NCBI GenBank assembly: GCA_030612835.1 | Contig: JAUWND010000008.1 | Location: forward strand, 1-34,025 | From: Candidatus Methanophagales archaeon | Lineage (GTDB): Archaea > Halobacteriota > Syntropharchaeia > Alkanophagales > Methanospirareceae | Direction: 5' to 3' | Length of the DNA: 34,025 nucleotides | In this document: positions 19,565 through 28,200 of the stretch, piece by piece | Position numbering within the stretch: the stretch's first letter is position 1 | Layout: every line of letters starts with the position of its first letter | Notes under the pieces: model-generated | Database searches by the model: none | Told to the model about the DNA's origin: nothing | Seen by the model: only the letters and a program-made list of their open reading frames with translations | Made by a program: the position numbers and the translations under genes

Positions 19565-19712
19565 GAAAAAAAGTTTTATCAAAAGCCAATTTCTTTGGTA
19601 AAGTTTTTAAAACTTTTTTAAAGAAAGGTTTGTGTAAATCTGTGTCTTAAAGAGAAGGAAGTTATACTTTATATACAATAAATAAAAACATAAGATAAAG
19701 GAGGTGATAGTC

Positions 19713-19865
19713 ATGTGTAGTGTTGGCGGTACCGACTTTGAATTTGAGAGAGAGGAGATAGAAGTAGAACGATACAAGTGCAGTGACTGCGGAAATAAAT
19801 TTGATGCAATGGGCGAGAAAGTTGTCTGTCCGTCATGTCGGTCGGAAAATGTAGTGAAAGCGTGA
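19713..19865 (+). CDS. small zinc-ribbon protein (50 aa), absent from the supplied ORF track
   Basis: MCSVGGTDFEFEREEIEVERYKCSDCGNKFDAMGEKVVCPSCRSENVVKA; CxxC-x14-CxxC; AAGGAGGTGAT Shine-Dalgarno upstream. Confidence 0.85.
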   Translation: MCSVGGTDFEFEREEIEVERYKCSDCGNKFDAMGEKVVCPSCRSENVVKA

Positions 19866-19878
19866 AAGAGTAGCTGGC

Positions 19879-20343
19879 ATGATAAGTTTAAGCAGTAATG
19901 AGATGCTGCTGGTGCTTGGTAATAGCGGCACTGTAGCGGTAGTTAAGGTGGGAGTGCAGAGGCAGTTCTTCGTTGATACGCCAGAAAGGGAGATTGTATT
20001 GGCGATGGGGCCGGATGAATTGCTTGTAGCTTCTGGCTTTGGCACTGGCGAAGAGATAGTAAAAGGGTTGAGGTGCGTGCTATACATGATAAGGGAATTG
20101 AACTCGCCATTGATTGTATTGCCAAAGAACCATCCTGCATCTGCGCGCCTTAAAATGGTGTTAGCTGCGGGCAAGCGAATTGTCTTGAGCTGTGATATTA
20201 CCCCGGGTACGCATCCCGAGCAGCATTTACTCTGTGCTATGAATGAGTTCGACGGCGCAGAGATTCTAGGCGTTGAAGGTGGTGTAGAGCTAAAAGGGCT
20301 GGAATGGGCGAAATATGAGAGAAGGGGTTTTTCAGCGTTGTGA
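19879..20343 (+). CDS. conserved hypothetical archaeal protein
   Basis: 154 aa, begins 13 nt after the zinc-ribbon ORF; GFGTGEEIVKGLRCVLYMIRELNSPLIVLPKNHPASARLKMVLAAGKRIVLSCDITPGTHPEQHLLCAM. Confidence 0.75.
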   Translation: MISLSSNEMLLVLGNSGTVAVVKVGVQRQFFVDTPEREIVLAMGPDELLVASGFGTGEEIVKGLRCVLYMIRELNSPLIVLPKNHPASARLKMVLAAGKRIVLSCDITPGTHPEQHLLCAMNEFDGAEILGVEGGVELKGLEWAKYERRGFSAL

Positions 20344-20358
20344 TGTTTTAAATTCTTG

Positions 20359-20530
20359 GTATTTGTATAGCTAACTAAAAAAACCACGAGATTTCACAAG
20401 ATTAACACAAGAACTTGGGATTATCAGGGTATAAAGTAGTTACTAGTGTACAGAAGCCATGTTAGTATTATTCTTTTTCTCGTGGAAATCTGTGCAATCT
20501 TGTGGTTATAAAAAGGAGCTAAACAAATAT
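20359..20530 (-). mobile_element. MITE-like element copy D (172 bp), no recognisable TSD
   Basis: GTATTTGTATAGCTAACT ... AGGAGCTAAACAAATAT ends; internal sequence resembles copy A in reverse complement. Confidence 0.82.
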
Positions 20531-20544
20531 CTTTTTTATCACGT

Positions 20545-21788
20545 TCATGCCTTTCCCCTCTTCTCTCTAATATCCATCGCCTCTTCCCTTAATTTTTTAA
20601 AGTATTCGGTCTCAGTGATCTCAGAAACAGCTTTTTTGTCTTCTCGCGATTTATCGTAATCTCAAGCATCTTTACTTTATTCTCCAAATTCCGGCTGTAT
20701 TTCTCCAATCGCTCAATCTCAAGTTCCTTTATCCTCGTCTCTTTCTCTACAAGTGCTTTCGTATACCCCTTCAAGTCAGATGCCATCTTATTAAACGAAT
20801 TTGCAAGCTCTTCGAGCTCGTCTCCGGTCTTCACTTCGACCCGATAGTCAAGGTCTCCGCCACCTATGACTTCAGAACCCTTTTTGAGTGCCAAGATTGG
20901 CTTCGTGATTAGCCTCGCAAGCAAAGCAGTAATCCCAAAGACCGCGAGAAGTATAATAATGAAGATGACAGTGAAGCTCTTTTGCATATTATTTGTTTGC
21001 CTGTTGATATGTTCACAGGTATCTTGTGTTGCCGAGATTATTTTGCTCTTCGTGGTTAATGCAGGTGCTATTATCTCCTCAACTGGCATCACTATACCCA
21101 CGCTCCAATTTGCACATGTAATGGGTGCGTAAGCGATATCTTTCTCTCCGTCCTCAAAGCTGCATTTGGCGATTCCTGTATTCCCTGTAGTTATATTCTC
21201 TGCTATCGCCGCCAATTCTGTGCTATCGCTGAGAAGTAAATTCTCCGTTTCAAAAGATTCATCCCCGCTTTTATCTTCGCCCGACAATCTCGGGTGGGCA
21301 ACAACCTCGCCCTTATTATCTATCAAAAAAGCATATCCAAGTTCGCCAACCTGCGTGTTGATAATCTGTTGATTAATTGTCTCTGTGGTCACATCGGCTC
21401 CAATCACGCCAATTAAATTATGTTCTGAGTCATAGACAGGTTTTGAGCAGGTGACCATTAATTCACCAGTAAGGACATCAATATAGGGTTCTGACCAGCC
21501 AATATCGCCCGTTTCTTTTGCTCTCTTATACCATACGCGAACTCTGTGGTCAAAGGAATGACTTATCCCAGACGCCCAGGGATACAACAAGAGTATGCCA
21601 GATTCTGTTCCAATATAGATCCATGCCACATTTTGATCGTTAGCATAAATATGTATAAAAATATTGTCTAAGTTACTCGATAGATTCAATTCTTCTCTCA
21701 CTGCATCCACAGCGACATCTGGTGCCAGCACATAAACAGAAGTCGCATACACGTCATCAGGTTCCTCTTCTTGAGAATAAAGATGCAC
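20545..21788 (-). pseudogene. Cache-HAMP transmembrane sensor protein, N-terminally truncated and C-terminally frameshifted
   Basis: dCache-like ...WYKRAKETGDIGWSEPYIDVLTGELMVTCSKPVYDSEHNLIGVIGADVT, TM, HAMP LARLITKPILALKKGSEVIGGGDLDYRVEVKTGDELEELANSFNKMASDLK; no N-terminal TM. The adjacent frame continues KKAVSEITETEYFKKLREEAMDIREKRGKA* to 20545. Confidence 0.78.
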
Positions 21789-21852
21789 AAATTGAGTCCC
21801 AAAGCGCTAAAAGCGTAAAGTTTATATGTTGTTATTGATATAATTATATACC

Positions 21853-22395
21853 TGAAGTCATTAATCGATTTTGCACTTAATGAGGAGTATGAGCGAGTAA
21901 AACAGCTTGGAGACAGGCTAATGGAGATCGAATCAGTAATTGACTGGGAAGCTTTTCGTCTAATTTAGAGTGGGAGAAATGTATGAGAACAGGAGCGAGC
22001 GAGGCGGCAGACCAAACATCGATGAGGTGTTAATGGTCAAGCTGTTAGTGCTTCAGCAGTGGCATGGCCTATCAGATCCAGAACTCGAAAAGCAGGTTAC
22101 TGATAGGATCTCGTTCAGGAAGTTTCTTGTATTTCCAGCAGTTATCCCTGATTTTACCACGGTCTGGTATTTCAGGGAGCGATTAGCGAAAACAGGTAAA
22201 GACCGAGCAATATGGGAGGAACTCCAGAGACAACTCGATTCCATGGGTCTAAAAGTAAAGTGTGGCGTAGTCCAAGATGCGACTTTTATTACTTCTGATC
22301 CTGGACATGCTAAGGCGGATACACCGCGAGGAGACGAAGCAAAGACGAGGAGAAGCAAGGATGGCACATGGGCAAAGAAAGGCAGTAAATCGTGA
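21853..22395 (+). pseudogene. IS5-family transposase 5' fragment (frameshifted)
   Basis: LKSLIDFALNEEYERVKQLGDRLMEIESVIDWEAFRLI* then, after a frame change, MYENRSERGGRPNIDEVLMVKLLVLQQWHGLSDPELEKQVTDRISFRKFL ... VVQDATFITSDPGHAKADTPRGDEAKTRRSKDGTWAKKGSKS. Confidence 0.85.
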
Positions 22396-23547
22396 TGGAC
22401 AGAATATCATATTCAAGAAACTTGCAGATATGAGCAATCAACTTGTTTATGACTTGAGTTCCATGTTCTCACGTTCTATGAGCATAAATCAGGCTGAGAA
22501 GGGATATAATAAGAATAAGATACAGGTACCCCAGATAAATCTCGCTCTACTGTGTAGCGCGGACACAGGCTTGCCTACAATGATTCGCTCTCTCCCTGGC
22601 AGTGTGAAGTGAATGACATAAAAACGCTCTATTACTCGATAAATGAACTCGATATTGAAGGGAAGGTCCTCATACTTGATAGGGGGTTCTTCTCTGACGG
22701 CACAATAAAGTTTTTAGGCGGTAAGAAGGGTAAGAAAATCTCCTACGTGCTCCCGGCAAAGAGGAATAGCCGTTATTATGATAATCGTATCCACTTCACC
22801 GAATACTTTTCCTACCACGGTCGTTTGATAAGGTGTGGAAAACGGAAATACAACGATTTTTACCTCTACCTCTTTGAGGACCAGGATCTTAAACTGGAAG
22901 AACAGAAGACGCTGTACAGGAAATTAGAGGAGCGCAAGATTGACAAGGAAAAATTTGGTATTTGTTTAGCTCCTTTTTATAACCACCCGATTACACAGAT
23001 TTTCACGAGAAAACGATAATAGTAATCAGGTTTTAATAAACTATTGGCTATCTCATCCATATTAACCTTAATTTCTTGTGTTAATCTTGTGGAATCTCGT
23101 GGTTTTTAAGATTAGCTATACAAATACAAAATTTGATGTTGACCAGAAGAGAGCAGGGAAGATCCTTATTGTTTCAGATATGGATGTAGAGAAGCAGGAA
23201 ATTTATCTGCTCCTCAAGAAGCGAGAAGTGGTTGAGAAGATGTTTGACACTTACAAAACGGTGCTTAATGCGGACAAGCTCTATCTGCAGAACGATGAAA
23301 GTGTCTTTGGGCACGTATTCATCGCATTTCTTTCTCTTTATATCCACTGTAAGTTGGAACAGCACTTAAAGAACGCGAAACTCAATCATAAGTTCACTCC
23401 GATTGATCTGCTATACAAATTTAGAACAGCAAGGTCTACCATCTTGAAATACGTGGGCGCGGCATTATCTCTGAGGTTCCAAAGAAGGTGATGGACCGGG
23501 ATGAAGCACTTGGATTGCTTATGTACCCTAAAACGATTCGAAGTTAA
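22396..23547 (+). pseudogene. IS4/IS1634-like DDE transposase 3' portion, broken by two frameshifts and a MITE insertion
   Basis: FKKLADMSNQLVYDLSSMFSRSMSINQAEKGYNKNKIQVPQINLALLCS...GLPTMIRSLPGSV / NDIKTLYYSINELDIEGKVLILDRGFFSDGTIKFL...KLEERKIDKEKF [MITE] DVDQKRAGKILIVSDMDVEKQEIYLLLKKREVVEKMFDTYKTVLNADKLYLQND / IISEVPKKVMDRDEALGLLMYPKTIRS*. Confidence 0.85.
22958..23127 (+). mobile_element. MITE-like element copy E (170 bp) inserted in the transposase gene
   Basis: GTATTTGTTTAGCT ... AGCTATACAAATAC ends; perfect 8-bp TSD AAAATTTG at 22950-22957 and 23128-23135. Confidence 0.95.
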
Positions 23548-23619
23548 GGTTTAAAATGACTGCATCTAGAAGGGCCTTTAGACATATACCCTTATCTCGT
23601 ATGTTTCAATAAAATCAAA

Positions 23620-23785
23620 GTATTTGTTTAGCAAACCACAAGATTACACAGATTTTCACGAGAAAACAATAATAGTACTCATGTTTTAATAAACTATTGG
23701 CTATCCCATCCATACGAGGTTAACCTTAATTTCTTGTGTTAATCTTGTGGAATCTCGTGGTTTTTAAGATTAGCTATACAAATAC
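23620..23785 (+). mobile_element. MITE-like element copy F (166 bp)
   Basis: GTATTTGTTTAGC ... AGCTATACAAATAC ends; perfect 8-bp TSD AAATCAAA at 23612-23619 and 23786-23793. Confidence 0.95.
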
Positions 23786-24003
23786 AAATCAAACTATATA
23801 AGATAGAGGTGTGCAAAATCTCCTCTAAAAATAGGAGGAAAAGACTATGGTGCGTCCTCATCAGTATCCATTACCTCGGCATCACGCAATTCCGATTTGA
23901 TATTTACAAAAGTTTACTTTTAAATCTATTTATTTATGTGCCACTATAAAGCTTATTAAAGAAGAAATTAGTGCGACAGGTGGCAGATAGATAGGGGACA
24001 AGA

Positions 24004-25059
24004 ATGAGACGAATTGGATTTCACAATCGTGAGAAGGAGCTAAAAGAGATCAAGAACCTGCTGGATGCAGAGCCATCCCTGATCACGTTCATCTACGGCC
24101 CGATAAACAGTGGAAAGACAGCACTAATTAACCACCTGATCGAACAACTGCCGGATGATTATCTTGTTTTCTACATAAACCTCAGAACTAAATTGTTAGC
24201 GAGTTATGATGATTTCATCGAATCGCTGTTTGAGATGGAACTGGAGACCGAAGAGAGAAATAGGAAGCGGAAAGAAACACTGAAGGAACTGATTTCTTCT
24301 GTCACGAAGGTTGCTGGCATACCGATAAACAGAGCGTTTCTTGATTACGTCTTCAAGGACAAGAAGCCAAAGAACGCATTTTCGTACATAATAAAACTCT
24401 TTGAGGCAGTGCGAGATTCCGGGAAGCAGCCAGTTTTGGTTTTAGATGAGTTACAGAAGATAGGGGACGTAAAAGTGAATGGCCCGCTCATCTACGAGCT
24501 GTTCAACTTTTTCATAGACCTGACGAAGGAGTTGCATCTGGCGCACGTCTTCGTGATCACTTCTGATTCGCTATTCATCGAACGCGTGTACAGCGAGGCA
24601 ATGCTGGAAGGGCGGTGCAGGTATCTGCTGGTGGATGATTTTGACTATGAAACAACGATGGTGTTTCTGGACAAATATGAATTTAGTGAAAAAGAGAAAG
24701 AAGCGGTATGGGAATACTGTGGCGGCAAGCCGGTGTGTATGGTCGAGTTGACGAATGCGAAAATGTGTGCAAAGGAGATAGAGGGAGAGGCTAAAAGGTT
24801 GCTAAAGATTAGAACAAGTCAAATACAGTCATTATTCGATGAAATAGCACTTGGAAAGGTCGAATATTCGGAAAGGGCGATAACAGACGAGTTTAAGTAT
24901 TTTGAGAAAGATGAGATTGTACGATATGATCGGATAAATAAAGAGAAATTATTCCTGGTTGGAAGAAATGTATTGTTTATTGATCCGACACAGCGGATAT
25001 TAAAGCCGCAATCGCGGCTGAATCTGCTCGCTATACGTGCGGTGGTGAGAAATGGGTGA
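24004..25059 (+). CDS. archaeal STAND/AAA-type ATPase (Arch_ATPase-like)
   Basis: GFHNREKELKEIKNLL ... FIYGPINSGKTALINHLI (P-loop) ... PVLVLDELQKIGD (Walker B) ... AHVFVITSDSLFIERVYS. Confidence 0.87.
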   Translation: MRRIGFHNREKELKEIKNLLDAEPSLITFIYGPINSGKTALINHLIEQLPDDYLVFYINLRTKLLASYDDFIESLFEMELETEERNRKRKETLKELISSVTKVAGIPINRAFLDYVFKDKKPKNAFSYIIKLFEAVRDSGKQPVLVLDELQKIGDVKVNGPLIYELFNFFIDLTKELHLAHVFVITSDSLFIERVYSEAMLEGRCRYLLVDDFDYETTMVFLDKYEFSEKEKEAVWEYCGGKPVCMVELTNAKMCAKEIEGEAKRLLKIRTSQIQSLFDEIALGKVEYSERAITDEFKYFEKDEIVRYDRINKEKLFLVGRNVLFIDPTQRILKPQSRLNLLAIRAVVRNG

Positions 25060-25185
25060 CGTTGCTATAATAATTCCCCAGGGGTGCATTCATCTTCCAT
25101 CTGTGTCAATAATCAATTTTCTTGAAGCAAATGACTGAGTAGTTAGTTTGCACGATTTGTTTTTTTTTCTGCAGTTGGTACGTAT

Positions 25186-25197
25186 TTATATAAAAAA
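25186..25197 (+). promoter_or_regulatory. TATA-box-like element upstream of the giant ORF
   Basis: TTTATATAAAAA ~85 nt upstream of ATG 25276. Confidence 0.3.
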
Positions 25198-25275
25198 GTA
25201 TCTGGAATTACAAAGTGCTTTGCTTTTGGGCGAAGGCGAGAAGAAAGCGAAGCGGAAGGGGAGAAGGAAGTAAAC

Positions 25276-28200
25276 ATGAAAACCGAACTAAAAGCGAAAT
25301 CGGTATCGCTGCTACTCGTAACGATAATGCTCTGCTCGATCTTCGCTGGCGCGGTGACGGCGGATGTGACTAAAAGTGCTGCGAATACCTCCCTCGCCTT
25401 TGGCAATCCAAGATCATGCATAGGCTGCGCAGGCTACGAACCCTGGTATTACTACGCCGCAGGCGGTATTGTAAATACCGCAAATGGCAATTTATACCTC
25501 GCTGAAGCGGACATCTCAATAAAAGCACGTGGCTTCGACATCGAACTCGTCAGGGCATATAACAGCCATAACAGTGGAAAGCATGGTCCCTTCGGTTTCG
25601 GCTGGACTTTCAATTACAATATTTATCTCGTGAAAAATGATGATGGCTCTGTAACTTTCTTCGATGAAGATGGCTCTGCACATACCTTCACACCCGCGGG
25701 AGGAAACAATTATACCGCACCACCTGGAATACACTCGAAATTAGTTAAAAATGCGGATGATTCTTTTACACTCTGCTTTACTGACGTCTCAAAGTACAAC
25801 TTCGGCTCAAATGGTAAGATAAATAATATCACAGACAAAAATGACAATCACTTAAATTTCACATATAATATACTTGGGAGACTCACACGCATATCCGATG
25901 ATTCCGGGCTGTACCTCAATCTTAATTACAACCTGCGTGGTAGAATTAGCAGCGTTGTTGACCCACTGGGAAAGGAGATACGGTATGAATATGATGTCAG
26001 CGACTTGACAAAAGTGACAGATGCGATGGGTCACTCAACGCGTTATGAATATTATGACAATCACAAACTCAAGAGTAAAGTAGATCGTGTTGACAGCATG
26101 CTTATATTTTCCTACTATGACGATGGCAAGGTCAAAGATGTCAAGGTTTCTAAGTATGGAGAGAAGGATGTTATGCCCTTTACTCTTTACAAACTCGAAT
26201 ATGCTTCAAATATCGCCGATGTAACAGACGCATTAGGTCATGAAACAACAATAGAGCACAATTCAAATGGCAATCCAGTAAAAATCACTGACCCCTTAGG
26301 CGGGGTTATAACTACGAACTGGGACGGTGATATGAATATAGTAAGTATTACAGATGCTAATGGACACATCACAAGTTTTAATTATGATGCTTTTGGAAAT
26401 TTAATCAAAGAAACAGATGCTCTCGGCAATTCTGCTCTTTATGCATACGATAATATTGATACAACTGGAAAGTATATTTCTCTGCTTGTAAATACTACAA
26501 ATGCACGAGGATTTACAACGAGTTTTGAGTATGATGCAAAAGGGAATTTAATAAGACTCACTGATGCAACTGGAAATCATTCCTCTATGGGTTATGATAC
26601 TTATGGAAATGAAATAAGTTCAGCGGATTTCAGAGGCTATATCACGCTTTTTGCTTATGATGCCCGTGGATATTTACTTAATTCCACAGATGCCACTGGA
26701 AATGCTACAAGTTACAGTTATGATTCAGGTGGAAGACTGTTAAGTGAAACCGATGCAAATGGATATTCAACAAAATACGAATACGATGCCAATGATAATC
26801 TCATTAAAGAACTAGATGATACTGGAAATGAAACAAAATATGAATACAATGCAGAAGGGAATTTAATAAATACAATTGATGCAAATGGTCATTCTACCGC
26901 CGTTAGTAAGAATATTATTGGTAAAATAGATGGAACCACAGATGCCTCAGGGAATGAAACGTCCTTTGAATATGATAAAAATGGAAATTTGATTGAGATT
27001 ACAGATGCAAATGGTAGAAAAACAAAAACTACTTACGATGCCTTGGGCAGAGTTATTTCTGTAACCGACGCACCTGGAAACACGATAAGGTATACCTATG
27101 ATGCTGCAGGTAGGGTAACAAGCATAACAGACAAAAATGGTCATACTACCCATTACACTTATGATGCAGTCAATAGACTAATACAAGTGAAAGATCCGCT
27201 GGGTCATACAGTTAGTTATTCTTACGATGAAAATAGTAATTTGCTATCTTTGGCAGACGAGAACGGGCACACTACAAGCTATGAATACGATGTTCTGGAT
27301 AGAGAGGTTAAGGTTATTGACGCCTTAAGCAATGAAGATTTGTTTTCGTATGATGCAAATGGAAATCTTTTAAGTTTTACGGATGCATACGGGTATATCG
27401 TTTGTTATAAATACGACCCTTTGAATCGTTTGATAGAGGTTATTGACCCAACTGGAAAAAAAACAATTCAATCATATGATGCAGTAGGAAACCGAGTAAG
27501 CCTAACAGACAGGAATGGACATGTAACTTCTTTTAGATACGATACATTAAATAGATTAATAGAAATAACAGATGCACTTGGAAATGCTGAAAGCTATGAG
27601 TACGATGCGGTAGGAAATATAATAACTTTAAAAGATGCAAAAGGATTTACTGAAAATTACTTTTATGATGAATTGAATAGAGTGACAAAAGTTGTTGATG
27701 CCACTGGTAAGAGCACCTTGTTTAGCTATGATGCAGTTGGAAATTTGGTGAGAACAACGGATGCAAATGGAAATAGTGAATCCTTTACCTATGACTCTTT
27801 GGATCGGCTAATAAACGTTACTAATGCACTCAGTCGCCAGACAAAGTACGAATATGATGCAACGGAAAACGTAGTAAGTATAACAGATGCCAACAATCAT
27901 GTAACTGGATTTCAGTATGATGCTTTAGATAGATTGATTAAAACTAAAGCAAACTATCCATCCCTTAGTGAAATATCCTACGGTTATGACAATATAGGTA
28001 ATATGATTAGCATGACAGACGAAAATGGGCATAGAACAAGATACGAATACAACGACTTAGGTAAATTAACAAAAGTTACTTCCCCCCTCGGCTATACTAC
28101 CCAATTTAGTTACGATGCAATTGGAAACCTTATAAGCAGAACTGATGCCAATGGGGACACCTCTACTTATAGCTATAATGTATTAGGTCGCTTGATATCC

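Noticed and set aside
6899-23785. CRISPR array considered for the recurring ~170-bp repeats
   Set aside because: Repeats are dispersed, long, inverted-armed and flanked by TSDs, not regularly spaced short direct repeats with spacers.
23847-23900. 17-codon ORF MVRPHQYPLPRHHAIPI with a good Shine-Dalgarno (TAGGAGG)
   Set aside because: Too short and without independent support; could be a remnant or a leader peptide, but this cannot be shown here.
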